From: Carnegiea gigantea
Lineage: Eukaryota > Streptophyta > Magnoliopsida > Caryophyllales > Cactaceae
DNA length: 64,000 nucleotides
NCBI GenBank assembly: GCA_029747015.1
Contig: JAKOGI010000811.1
Location: 241,501 to 305,500, forward strand
Direction: 5' to 3'
Part shown: positions 33,117 through 44,749 of the stretch, in pieces
How the letters are laid out: each line of letters opens with the position of its first letter
Position numbering within the stretch: the first letter of the stretch is position 1
The notes under the pieces: generated by a model
What the model was told of the DNA's origin: nothing
Database searches by the model: none
Seen by the model: only the letters and a program-made list of their open reading frames with translations
Position numbers and translations under genes: made by a program

Positions 33117-33899
33117 CTATATAACTGAAACACTGAATGATGGTGAATCCACTACCTTTCCAAGATGAATAGTAGTGCCTCCAAAGCAATCCAAGATCGG
33201 CTGAGGCAAATCAAAAGGGGCATAATACCTCATGTTAGGTGCCCCATCTCCTTTAAATGCCTCAATATCAGAAATTGCTGCAGAGACAGTAGGAACCATA
33301 GGAATGATAGGAACTGAAGGCACTGTGAGTGGAAGGGTGGTAAGTGGAGGGAAGAAAAAGTCTACCTTCTCCCCACACAACAGGAAAGATGTTGTCCTTG
33401 GGGGCACATCAATCAAAGCTCCTGCAGTTGCTAGGAACAACCTCCCCAAAATAATAGGCACCTGGGAGCTCTCATCCATATCCATAACCGCAAAGTCACA
33501 CGGGATAACATACTTACCCATATGAATCAGAAGTCCCCTAGAATACCCACAAGGCATCTGATAAAGCGATCTGCTAACTAAATGGTCATATGGGTACATT
33601 TCAAGTCTCGAAGCTTCCTGAAGAGAGAAAGCTATCAAGCTTGCACTAGTTGCAAAATCACAAAGAGATCTCTCAATTTGAAGGTCCCATATGGAGCAAG
33701 GAATAGAAAAACTATCAGGATCCTGTAGCTTGGACGGTGACGTGCTCTGAAGTACCACACTGCATACCTCTCCCATTGGAATCGTCGTGACCTCCTCAAG
33801 CTTACCTTTCTTAGAAAGAAGATCTCTCAAGAATTTTAAGTATAATGGAGCTTTCTTGAGAGCCTCTAAGAAACAAACATTAACATAGACATTCCTCAA
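33117..33899 (-). CDS. Retropepsin-containing 260-codon frame of the pol-less element
   Basis: The longest protein-like open frame of the retroelements. It contains a CDFATSASLIAF segment where Athila proteases have the CDLGAS active site (Gly replaced by Ala, so probably inactive), then MGKYVIPCDFAVMDMDESSQ and VPIILGRLFLATAGALIDV, the flap and ILGRPFL strands. The upstream Met is arbitrary; the coding region continued from gag. It ends at a stop near 33117 without passing into RT. Confidence 0.8.
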   Translation of the reverse strand: MRNVYVNVCFLEALKKAPLYLKFLRDLLSKKGKLEEVTTIPMGEVCSVVLQSTSPSKLQDPDSFSIPCSIWDLQIERSLCDFATSASLIAFSLQEASRLEMYPYDHLVSRSLYQMPCGYSRGLLIHMGKYVIPCDFAVMDMDESSQVPIILGRLFLATAGALIDVPPRTTSFLLCGEKVDFFFPPLTTLPLTVPSVPIIPMVPTVSAAISDIEAFKGDGAPNMRYYAPFDLPQPILDCFGGTTIHLGKVVDSPSFSVSVI

Positions 33900-35640
33900 T
33901 ATATCCAGAAATCTAACAAACTTGGACTCAAGCTACGATAATAATACCTCTGAGGGAATGATAGAGTTGACTGGTAAGGATGAACTGGAGGTGACTGAGC
34001 GCCCTTCTCCTCTCATCGCTAACTCTCTCCCTTCTTCATACCATCTGTTTTTGTAGAAACAGGAACTGAAACTTTCTCCTAAAGCACCATCACTGAGCTC
34101 TCTACTAAGTCCTCACCCGTCACAGATACTGCATTGATGCGACCCCTGGGATTTGTTTCAGGTTAGCCAAGTAGTGCCCTGAGGTTAGGATAAACTGCTA
34201 TTTAAGCAATTTAGGTGTCCATCAGCTTTTGGTGGGAAGCCATAGTCTCAACTTGGAAGTCAGCTGATTAATTAACTCACCAAGAGCTTCATTAATGTTT
34301 TGTTGGGTTTGGATAAATAGCTCTATGAGACTCTCCAAGTTAGATTTTGGTTGTGGGGTTTGAGGAGGCTAGCTGTAAGGGGCTCTATACTGGAACCCAC
34401 GTGGCTGCATAGAACGCTAAGGTAGATGGTTAGGGTTCTTTTAGGAAGAGTTAGTGTGATTCTTCCAGCCGTGATTATAGGTGTTAGATTATGGATTGTT
34501 TTGTGGTAGGTTGAAACTATGGAAGGCATTAGCATGCTTAATAGAAGAAGGACCATTGTAGCACTCAATAGATATGTGCTCCTGCACACCACAGGTTTAG
34601 CAAATAGCATACACTGCAATTGAAGAACTAGAGGAGCCGCTTGTAATAGGGAAAGCACCCATCCTATCTCTATGCCACTACGTCCACCCTGCTGGCTAAT
34701 AGTGTCACAGCATGGACCTCATACTTGCCACTGCTTCTCTTTGAGATAGCTCTCTCACTAGGCCAGTGATAATTGTTGAAAGTCATCTCTTCGACCAAGC
34801 CTTTGCCACTTCTATGGACTTTTCCATGAGAGCAACTCCTGCTGCAACATCTACTGAAATCTTCACTAATTGTTCTACCCTGTTTTAGGATGTTTAGACT
34901 AAGAGTAAGTCAAAAACACCATGGTGAGGACATTACCATTGAAGGTCTTTAAATTTCTCTTAAGACTCCTCATCTTATTGAGCAAAGGAAGTAATATCTA
35001 CTCTTAGCTTTATAGTTTTACCCTGAAGAAAGTACTTGCAGAGAAAAGCCTTTGAGGAAGCGTTCCATCTAGAGAAAGAGTTCATCTCTTCATTCTGCAG
35101 CCAATTGCTGGCTCTAGCCTTTAGGGAAAATAGGAAGAGCCACAGCCGAATAGCAGCGGTATGTACCATATTATGCCTAATTGTGTTACATTTCGTAAGC
35201 AGGGTGCGAAGATACATATTGGGATTCTCTAAGGGTGCCCGCCAACTAATTGATCTCTATCATTATGACAAGGGTCAGTTTGAGCTTGAAGTTGTGTACC
35301 TCAACTGCAGGCCTCACAATGGAGGATTCAGCCCCGGTAACTTTATGCATAGCATAGTCGCGGAGCACCATGTTCTCCTCTCTGCTCACCATCTTTGCCT
35401 CTTTCCTCTTTCTTCGCTTCTCCACCTTACTTTCATGCTATTTCTTTGATCTCAAGATTGAGAGGACTAAGGTTCTGATTTCCCTTATTTCTTCTATACA
35501 TATAAGACAAACACTATACCAAGTGTAAGCAACGTCAAGCAAGCATAAAGAAGAACCAAAAATGACAAAAAGAAACATAAAAGCTTATTCTAGAGTATTC
35601 TGATCAGGTTTTTTTTTTTGATATTGAAAGGAACAAGTTC
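33900..35640 (-). pseudogene. gag of the pol-less element, broken
   Basis: Minus-strand capsid stretch LRLF/LWLFLFSLKARASNWLQ near 35130 and YFLQGKTIKLRVDITSFAQ near 34990 match the retrotransposon gag helix set. A zinc knuckle C-x2-C-x4-H-x4-C lies at 34562-34603 with an in-frame TAA between its first two cysteines. Several other stops and shifts. Confidence 0.75.
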
Positions 35641-35665
35641 CCCGACAATAGCAGCAAAAACTTGT
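35637..35665 (-). other. Primer-binding site, tRNA-Asp type (degenerate)
   Basis: On the minus strand, tttttgctgctattgtcggg directly follows the LTR; the Athila form is tggcgccgttgccgggg, complementary to tRNA-Asp. It fixes the element's orientation. Confidence 0.65.
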
Positions 35666-37011
35666 TGTGTAAATATCGCAAGTGCACGGTGCCAATGTAC
35701 TTACCAACAGTAAGAACAGGTCTTATCCGCAGGGAACTTGCTTTCAACTATGAAATAATTAATCTACCTAATCTAGACGACTCAGGTTTGGAGATTCAAG
35801 TATCAAACAAGAAAATGATAACAACTAAGAATGTGATTAAGAAATCAGAGAATTAAAGCCCTTAGGTTCAAATTACAGTATAACAACCCTGATAAATCAA
35901 TTATTAACCCTATCAAACTTACCTAAGTATGTAATATGAATGGATATATTCACAATTAAGTCCATCTCCTTGCTCCTTCAAAGGTCGAAAACTAATCCTA
36001 GAACTACAGTCAGCTATTTTAATCGAACTAAAATTTAAAAGATTACATGATCCACAATCTTGAATCCCAATTAGAACTTTAATTATTTTCATATGAAAAT
36101 TCTAACTGTCTACTAATAGAAGTAGGTAAAGGTTTCATAGTAGGTAAAGGTTTCATCTTTGAACGTCCCGTTAAACCCTAATAGAAATAGATGAATGCTC
36201 ATTCAAGCAATTTGTTGAGCATGTGGTAAGTGAAGTAGAATTCAATAACATAAATATGGGACAAATAAGATTTGGGCTAAATCATGATTCAATTAGGCAT
36301 ACCTAGCATTAATCATAACCAAAGTTGGGAAATTTAGCCACTAATCATATTAATAACCACTGTAGGTAAACATGATGAACACAAAACCTTAGAAAATCAA
36401 TAACAAAGTAACAGAGAATTGAGGAACAAACTTGGAGTAAACGCAATAATGATCGCCAAACAATCTTTAATGACGATAAACTCAATGCAAAAGTGTCTTC
36501 AAAATCTCCCTAGTAAACCCTAGAAATCACCTCTCAAGATGTGTTTTCAAATTAGAATAAAAGATGCATCCAAAGAAGTATGAAAACCTTTATATCATGA
36601 AAACTGGTTGCATGGGTACCCGTGTACTGTCACGCACAGCAATGCACTGCAGCACAATTGCTCGCGTGCAGCTTCGGAAAACTGGGCCTTCATTGCAGGA
36701 TTTCTATGCAGTTGTGGTATAGTACACGACCAACTATGCACTCTCCTAGGCCCTTCAGTCTTGCTTTTCTAGCCCTCAGAACTTCATTGAACTTCTTTTC
36801 CTCCTCGAAATCCGTCCACATGGCATTCCTTTCTATCAAAACTAGGGATTTCCTCATCTTCTTTGTAGAAACTCCTGAAAATAAGGAAAACCACTTTATA
36901 AGTATAATATGGACCGAAGGAGACAAATTTGTTCTATTCAAGATCCTACATAAAACTATGGGAAAAACGGATCAGTAGGGGCTAAAATAAGGTCAAAATA
37001 GAGGTTTATTA
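35666..37011 (-). repeat. 5' LTR of the pol-less element
   Basis: 1346 bp; partner of 29742-31093. The terminal CA is mutated to TA at the 37011 end. Starts TGTGTAAATATCGC on the plus strand. Confidence 0.88.
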
Positions 37012-37262
37012 GAATGCTCGAGAGCATGACTACCTAGCTAAATAAGAACCCTAGCTTTAAGCCAAATCATTTTTCTATGCACGAGGGAGAGTCTCCCTCT
37101 ATTTTAATTCAAGCTGAAATTGATGTACTTATTCAAGATTTCAATAATGAGTGTTCCTAAGTATGTCACTATTGTCTATGATGATAAAGAGCACCCCAAA
37201 CATTCAATCAATAATTAACATAATAAAGTTATTACTATTGAAGAAACAAAAATAGTAATTGT

Positions 37263-37788
37263 GTGTTTGCTAGGGGGTAAAATCATTTTTTCGAAAAATG
37301 ATTTTCCTATTTTACGTTGTTTGGTAAAAAGTGGAGGGGGAAATCATTTTCAGGGGAAAATGATTTTACCTCCTGAGAAGGAAAATGTTTTCCAGTGAAA
37401 ATGGCCGTAAAATCATTTTCCTGGGGCTTGAAAACAACTCTACTTCTGTAACTTCTGTTTGATTTTAGGAAAGCTTCAGCAACGTTCGAAAGCCTTACTC
37501 CCTCTCTTGAATTTGGAAGTTTTGGCTCTTGCCATTGTTGGAAGCCGGTTGAAGCACTCTTACCGCTGTATTCGAGTCTCAATCCAAGTATTCTTGCCAC
37601 TGTATTCAGATTTTTCGGGAAAATGGTTTTTCATTCTACCAAACAGCAGAAAATGATTTTTTGGGAAAATGATTTTCCATTCTACCAAATAGGAGAAAAT
37701 GTAGGTGGAAAATTATTTTCCTTGGGAAATTATTTTCCATGGAAAATGATTTTCCGGGAAAATAATTTTCCCTCCTACCAAACACACC
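37263..37788. mobile_element. hAT-type MITE, 526 bp, with imperfect 8-bp TSD
   Basis: Begins gtgtttgctagggg and ends cctaccaaacacacc, an inverted repeat of the TGTTTGGTAGG type. It is flanked by gtaattgt (37255-37262) and ctaaatgt (37789-37796). The Tat copy at about 63670-63730 lacks it. The interior is made of iterated aaaatgattttcc in both orientations, giving strong secondary structure. Confidence 0.82.
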
Positions 37789-37799
37789 CTAAATGTGAG

Positions 37800-39070
37800 G
37801 ACAAATGAAGAACTCAAGGAGCTCAAGTTGGGCTCATCCTTAAATCCTAAAGAGGAAGAACAATTTACTCACCTCTCGTAATAATTCAAAGATATCTCTG
37901 CATTATCTTATGAGGAAATGCACACGATAGATCAAGAGATCACTAAGTATAAATCCTGCTTTATCCATAAGTAAACCCTGCTAAATAGAATCTTCGCCGA
38001 ATAAAACCTAAATGTGCCTTAAAGATAAAAGAAGAAGCACAATAGTACTAGGTTCTAAGATCCTAAGGGTTTCCCACTATCTTGATTAGGTAGCCAACAG
38101 CGTTCCAGTGGTAAGACAGATGGACGAGGCTACATGTATATAGATTTTTGAGACTTGAACAAAGCAAGTCCAAAGGATGGTTCCTATTTCCACACGTCAT
38201 CTTGCTAGAAGACCAGACAGTGGGACATGGCCTATTATCATTTATGGATGGTTATGCTAGTTTTAACCAAACAAAAATGGCCCAAGATGAGAAAGGAAGA
38301 CTACGTATGTCACACAATGGGCACTTTTTGCTACAATGTGATGCTATTTAGTCTGAGAAACACTGCAGCTGCCTAAAAGGACTACCTAAGCTTTACTGCA
38401 TGATTTTGATGCACAAAGATGTGAAAGTTTATTTCAAGGATATGATCATCAAGTTAAAAAGCAGATGGAGGCACGTGCTTGCTCTCTAAAAAGTTTTCAA
38501 AAGACTATGAAAGTATAGCATGCACTTGAACCAATAGAAGTGCACTTTCAAGACCACTTTTAGAGAGCTTGCAATGCATGTAGTTAGCTTAAGAGAAACT
38601 CAGGTTGATCAACCCAAAATTCAGTCCAACACCAAAATATGGCCTTTAAAACAGAAAAGTAGATCCAAGGTTTCCTCAAGTGCATATAATTTGTTATTCA
38701 GTTAATCTTAAAACTGACGATGAATTATGAGCCAATCCTCAAGAAATTGAGGAAGAGTTCCTAAATAGAGTGAGAAAATCCTTGTGAAAAGTTTTTGACA
38801 CCATACAAGAGCACCTAGGTTTATAACCGCTGAAGGGAGATCTACTGTTGTTACTCTACCTAACAACAATGAAAACTGCAATTAGTAAGATGCTGGCCCC
38901 AGAAAGTGAAGGAAAGGAAAATGTTGCATATTACTTAAGCAAGAAGTTCCTCAACTATGAGGTTTGGTATTCTCAAATCAAGGAAATGTGCCTAGCCCTA
39001 GTATGGTCCATCAAAAGACTAAGGCACTATATGCTTGATAACGAAGTAAATATTATAGTCAAAGTACATC
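37800..39070 (+). pseudogene. Tat reverse transcriptase/RNase H remnant
   Basis: Recognisable pieces: VGHGLLSFMDGYASFNQTKM near 38220 (family LFSFMDGFSGYNQI), VKVYFKDMIIKLKS near 38423 (family VYVDDMI: the catalytic Asp pair is altered), FRELAMHVV near 38560, and YYLSKKFLNYEVWYSQIKEM near 38929 of RNase H. Multiple stops. Confidence 0.82.
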
Positions 39071-39399
39071 CATAAAGCATCTTATGTCTTCACCCGTCCT
39101 TTACAATAGGATTTTATAGTGAATAGTGTTGCTCTCTAAATTCTATCTCGAACTTCAACGACAAAAATCTATAAAGGAAGAGGAGTATTAGATTTCTAGG
39201 CTGTCTGCCTCGTAAATAAGGAGGAAGAAAGTTATGATTTTCCCAGTGAAAACATCCTTAAGTGGTAGAATGGACTTGACAAATCTACTTTTACGGTCCA
39301 TTCAACCATAAGGAGTACATATTTCACATGTTGATATTATCACCACAAGGGTTGTAGATTCTGATTGCATTAATTAGATTTTGGGGTCATAAATATACA

Positions 39400-40130
39400 G
39401 CCGACTATGAGGCTCACATTGTATGAATGCAAGCCAACTAACCTCTCCAAATCAATGCCTTGAATGAGTATGAGGACTTGAGCTTAATCATAAACCATGT
39501 CACTAGACGATGAAAGGTGAAAAAAAAAAAAATAGAACTTGGCTTTTTAGTAAACCCTTTGAGAAAAGATAACATCCCACTTTGATAAGCTAAGGTTCAC
39601 TTACCTCCCAAGGGAAAAGAATTAATTTGCTGATGCATTGATAAACTTAGCATCCATGATTGCCAAGCTAGTTAAAGAATCTAAAATAACAATTAGTATT
39701 GATTGGAGAGGTGAACCAGTATACTTAGTGGAAGTAGAGGACGAAAATGAAGAAACATCCACATGTACATTAATATATTAAATTACAACTAAAAAAGGGA
39801 ATAAGCTTTTGATTCCTCAATGAGGATAACAGCATACTCTATAAGAAAGCTACTTCTGTTCTTGACCTATGATGCATAAAGGCCAAGGAGGTAAAGCTCC
39901 TAATGAAGGAAATTCATAGAGGCATCTATGGAACCCACATGAATGGACATATCTTATATAAGAAAAATACAAAGTTAGGGATAATATTGGACCACCATAG
40001 ACAGGTATCACTTTTAATTAGCTCAAACGTGTGAAAAATGCCAAAACTATGCCTTGATCCTGCATATACCTCCATCACATGGAAGTTTGGTGAATTTTCT
40101 CAAGTTGTGACCAAATTATGTGAGGTGATT
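39400..40130 (+). pseudogene. Tat second RNase H-like segment and integrase start
   Basis: ADYEAHIV near 39403, FADALINLASMIAKLVKES near 39616 and EIHRGIYGTHMNGHILYKK near 39909, followed by a degraded HHCC-like portion with KMPKLC near 40037. This is the Tat order. The sequence leaves the element near 40135 before the integrase core. Confidence 0.7.
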
Positions 40131-40139
40131 AAGATTAAC

Positions 40140-41290
40140 TAATCTACTATTAATCTAAAATGCACTCCTAAATTAACTAAACCACTAATAAAAAGAGGGC
40201 ATTTGTTGAATAGTATCAAGAAAGGAAATGTTGAACTTGACTTAGAAAAAAAGTTTATCTTATCTTGTCAACATGAGATTGGACCTTCTTCCTTCTAAGT
40301 CGGCTAGGAAGACGGAGAATAGGTACAGGAGCCACAAGGGAAGAAGTAGCCTGTGTAGAGTCACCGATTGTCAGAGTCTCAACGGCGTTTTCCACATTCT
40401 GCAGAAGGTGATAAGATGGATAAGTAGGCACTTCATGTGAAACACATTCTTAGGGAGAGAGAGGAGCAGAAGATAAGGGAGGGGATACATTCAAATCATG
40501 TTCACCCACCTGGGTTTCAACTTTCTTCCCCAACTGTAGAGAGATCATTGCATTAACTTTGCTTATATCATAGGGGACAAAAGAAGAAGGAGAAGATCCT
40601 CCTCTTGAGTTCACTTAGGGTTAACGAAGGAAAGTCCCTCTCTCCTTATTTGACATGTCAACTTGAGTAAATATTTTTCTCATGGTCTTCATTGTCCTCT
40701 CATTGGACTCTTTTATCTCTCTTAATATTCTCTTCATATCATTCACTCTCCTTGTCACTCTGTCAATTTCATTGCAACTGAAGGAGAAGGAGTAAGATTG
40801 AGTAGCATGGGTTGAGAAGAGGCCCTTTAGATGCATTTTATGTCCTTTGAAATTATAACCTTCGATTAGAAGAAGGCAAGGAAGTGTTTCCTTAGAAACT
40901 ACCGCCTTTAGCATTAGGCATTAAGCATTTGGTCCAGTTCATGAAAAGTTGGGGTGCTTAAAGCACCCTGAGTTGTACACAGGAGAATAAGGGCCAAACT
41001 TCGACGTTTAAAAGATCGTATTAACTTGCATTTGCTATTGGCTCATGGTCATTATGGTGTAAACCAAGCAATGCATGTAGAGTATGGTCTTGAGCTTAAC
41101 ATTGTGAGCATGGAGCCACTTAGGGAGGGGAAAAATTGTTCAGGGATTGAGATAAGACTATGCCTTTAAGCATGTTTTCAAGTGCAGCTAATGTCTGTCA
41201 ATGTAGGTATTGTATGTAACCGTATGCATTCCTATCTTTTAGCCATTTATTTGGGCACCTAAGCTTTCATCTCTAGTGGTTTTGTATTGA
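40140..41290 (-). other. Unassigned 1.15 kb with a broken minus-strand coding remnant
   Basis: The minus-strand frame 40914-40621 includes a coiled-coil-like run NDMKRILREIKESNERTMKT; beyond a stop, the same frame continues with VETLTIGDSTQATSSLVAPV and a basic end RLPSRLRRKKVQSH near 40290. I do not recognise the family. It may be captured host sequence or an accessory transposon ORF. Confidence 0.4.
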
Positions 41291-41296
41291 AAGGTG

Positions 41297-42823
41297 GTTG
41301 TGAAATCCACAAGTGTATAGTTTACCATCGTAGTACTTAATGATGTCGTCCTCAGAGATGGGCTTTGGAAGTTAAATTACTAATCATTTATCTACGCTAT
41401 TACAACGAACCCGAACAAAAAAAAACTAAACTAATTATAAACTAAGTTTTTTTTAAAAAAAATTGATAATTAAATGACCCAATCTATAAACAACCACATC
41501 CTAGATTAGTCTAAACTGCTAATCTTTAGCCAATAGTCCACTATGGCACATTGTACAACCAGCATATTAGTTGCGGACATGCATTTTCACGAATTAGAAG
41601 TCCAGAACTAAAGTTACCAATGTCAAGCAATATATAAAAGAACTAAAGCAGCCTATTATTCCTTAAAGATAAGAAATTAAGGCAATTAGAACAGGAAACA
41701 AAGCAATAAAAGAAGGCCTAAATTAACCATTAGAAAATGCAAAACAGAATATTAAAAAGTAGGCAAACCCAGATAAGTCACACTTAGATCAATCTTATCA
41801 CTTAGTTGACAAGCCCAAATGCCTATAGACCCACACTCACGGTAGCTAAGCGTAGAACCAAAATAGAGAAAAAGTATATTTGAGCAAAGCACACCTAATT
41901 GAATGTTGTTGCAAACCAAATTTCAAAAGTCGAACTCGAATTCAACAAATCGAATCCAATTATATGAATCTCTGATGGCAAACAAAACAAATCTGAAACT
42001 AAAAAAATTAAAAAAAGGGAAATTGAAGCTAAAATGATACTATCTTTGTGATAGTTCTTGCTCTGAATCAGTCTCGAGCCTTCTTTTTATAGCGAAAATT
42101 GAACCGCCATAAGCTTGTTCATTGCTTCACTTAATTTTCGAAATAAAATTGCAAAACCGCCAAAGGGATGATGATGATGATGATGGAGAATAATGGCTGA
42201 AGGTGATAATTGGAGAATTAATGAAGATGATTGAAGGTGGGGGGTAAGAGAGAGAGAGAGAGAAAGAAGGCCATGGCATTATTGAAGGAGCAAGGAAGAA
42301 GATAAAGCAGTGCAACAACAATGGGGCTCGGGTTTCTTTGCAAGAAGTAGAGAAGAAGAAGAAGAAGAAGAAGAAGAAGAAGAAGAAGAAGAAGAAGAAG
42401 AGGGGAGTCTGGGAGTCACGTGACATCCACGTGATAGATTAAGTTGGGGTTAGTGGTGCTCGGTAGACTAGGTGAAGCTGTCAAGTTGAGCTGGCCAATT
42501 GCGAAGAAAGGAAGAAGAGGGAGCTCATGGGAGGGGGAAGGAGAGTCGGCATCACGTCACTCGCATATGAGGCATGGCTGGAGACAAGTGGATTGGGCGT
42601 GCTGCAAATGGGTCATTATTTTTTTTCCCCCCTCTCTTTTTCTCCATTTATATGGCTCATATATGATGGCCAACTCTCATATTCTTTTGGACATCATTTT
42701 ATTCATTCTCTTCAAACTTTCATAATTACTACAACATAAATAAAAATATATTAAAATTCTAATTAAATCAATTACTTTGCGCAAATAGCAGACAATAAAA
42801 GGGTATAAAATGACATGATTTCA
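41297..42823 (-). repeat. 3' LTR of the 11-kb Athila-like element
   Basis: About 1.53 kb; ends ...aaaatgacatgatttca. A minus-strand TATA box (gctataaaaagg) lies near 42090. It contains a (GAA)n run at 42352-42402 absent as such from the other LTR, which has gaagaagtagaag at 51917, so the microsatellite expanded in this copy. Confidence 0.87.
42352..42402. repeat. (GAA)n microsatellite
   Basis: About 16 uninterrupted gaa units inside the LTR. It creates the poly-Phe frame on the minus strand at 42127-42426. Confidence 0.95.
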
Positions 42824-44700
42824 AGTTGAATAATACCACCACACCGAAATTTTACTTGTCCCCAAATAAAATAAAACTAAAAGTCCTAGAAAAAAAAAAT
42901 AAAATCCTAGCTCACTTTCATGTGAATCATGGTTGTAGTTAGCGTGTACAACAAGCCCTTTAAATCCCTAGGCTACCCCTAGTGGATGACTAAGGCCTTA
43001 TGAGGGTTTGTAGATGATATAGTCACAAAATCTTGAATTGTTTTTTGGTTTTTCAAAAACTCATTTATACAAAACTAGGAAAAAATATGCACCCGTTTGA
43101 CTCAACCACATAACTAAAATAACCTAAGCATTAGATTACATATAAACACAATGTACATATCAAGAAATTCTCATTCCCCATTGATGACACCTATACACAA
43201 TGTTTAACCCCACTTAAAAAAAATTATGTGCAAGCTTGACTGGTAAAATCTCACTTTAGGAATATCTGGAACACTCCCCCTCAAGTGTTTGAGATTTAAG
43301 AAGGTTCACTTAATTTATCCTCCAATCATACAAACTACCATAGGCTTGGTAAGATTCACAATTCTTCACCACTAAGATGCAACATGCAACATGATAATCA
43401 AGAGGACTTACAAGGGTTCTAAGGAGGCTAAGGGTCAAGGGCAAGAGAGAGAAAATCAATTTAGAAAATGAGGAGCTAAATGCCAAGTGACTTACAAGCT
43501 ACTAAACACTTATACCACTTATATCACACATTCTCCAAAAACTCATGACCGTTTAGAACACCCCCCACCAAAAGCAACCATAGGAGATGAGTTAAAATAA
43601 TAAAGATCAAGTATACACAATCATGCCAAACACTCTTATTTACAACTTTATTTTTTATTGTTTTTCTAGGATTTTTTTTTTCCCTAGGATTTTTTTTTCA
43701 ACATATTTCTCATTGTTTTCCTTTGTTTTTCTTGATTGTTCTCTTCTTTTTTTGTAAAGAAAATGAATGGCATGTACAAAATTAACAAGTCAATTTTCAA
43801 ATAGTTATAATGATACATCCCCTCATACAACAAGCATAACCAAAATCAACCACCAACTACATAAACGCCCAAAAGCTACCGATCAAATAAGGACATGTTG
43901 CTTTGCTACTCTTAGCTTAGGTATAAAAAAAATGTGTTTAGGCCAAAGGCTAAAGTGAATGGTCCACAACAAAAAAAGGGTCAAGGCGTAAAGGGTTAGC
44001 AAAGAGGGTCAAATATTCAAATCGAGGTGGCAATTTGGCTATGTGGCTCACAAAATGAGTAATGCCTCTATCATATTACCGTAATACACACGCTAAATGT
44101 GATTTCGAAGAGAATAAAAGCATGTTTTGGAGATGTAATCATGGAAAGGACACACATGAAAGAAAATATGAGACTAAAAATGAGGAATTAGTCTTTAAGG
44201 CACAAAATCTTACCGGTTATCTACAGAAGTCATGATGGCTTACCATAGAAAAATGTCATGGGTTAGAACTGAGCATAAAAGTCATACTTTGGACTAAGGT
44301 CTATTATGCACACCATATCTATATACAACCTAATAACTAGGGTACAAGAGAACATAGTCAATTCGAATAGCACATATACTCCGCAAAACAAAACAAAATT
44401 TTTAGATTTGAATTTTTTTTATTTTCTTCTTTTGAAACAATGTTTCTGCGCCTCTACGTCTAAATCAGACAATGTCCTCATTGGAAGTGGAAGGAAACAC
44501 AAAAAAACCAAAAAAAAAAAATAAATAAATATACTAAAGGAAAAGTAGGACTTAAGAAGAAAAAGAACAAGACTCTAAAACTCAAATAGACAAGAATATA
44601 CACAAAATAGAAGAAAAAGCACCCAAATATACAAAAATAAAAATAAGAAAAAGAGAAAGAATGGAGAGAAATTCCAATCAAACTAGGTCGGGTGCAGGAT
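42824..44700 (-). other. Noncoding tail between integrase and 3' LTR
   Basis: No domain on either strand; small poly-A/T tracts. Segments match 31.1-33.0 kb in the pol-less element. Confidence 0.7.
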
Positions 44701-44749
44701 ACGACCAAGCTAACTCGATAGGACATCATTTATTAGAAATCAGCTCGCA

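Larger units (their letters stand above)
29742..37011 (-). mobile_element. Athila-like LTR element with gag and protease but no RT/RNase H/integrase
   Basis: Two direct LTRs (29742-31093 and 35666-37011) flank 4.57 kb. On the minus strand the order is 5' LTR, primer-binding site, gag, protease, then about 2 kb noncoding and 3' LTR. The noncoding part aligns with the post-integrase part of the complete element at 41.3-52.3 kb, so the polymerase block (about 3.4 kb there) is missing rather than unread. Both LTRs carry a minus-strand TATA-like TTATAAA. The host is the Tat element, whose sequence stops at 29741 and resumes at 37012; the flanking 5 bp no longer match. The reading frames are damaged, so it is not active now. 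Confidence 0.85.
22900..40140 (+). mobile_element. Tat-clade Ty3/gypsy retrotransposon, decayed and split by three insertions
   Basis: Fragments in coding order on the plus strand: gag (about 22920-24300), protease region (24500-24669 and 28698-29600), RT/RNase H (37800-39070), second RNase H-like part (39400-39760) and the start of integrase (39880-40130). Later insertions occupy 24670-28692, 29742-37011 and 37263-37788. A second copy at 62340-64000 reads through all three sites, which gives the original continuity. All frames carry stops and shifts. Catalytic integrase core and 3' LTR are not seen. Confidence 0.85.

Noticed and set aside
33232..33525. 97-codon plus-strand frame
   Set aside because: Antisense to the retropepsin frame.
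35036..35449. 137-codon plus-strand frame
   Set aside because: Lies antisense to the gag region of the pol-less element, where the minus strand has the recognised motifs.
29737..37016. TSD for the pol-less element
   Set aside because: Flanking pentamers (agtat and gaatg) do not match; boundaries rest on LTR alignment and the empty-site copy instead.
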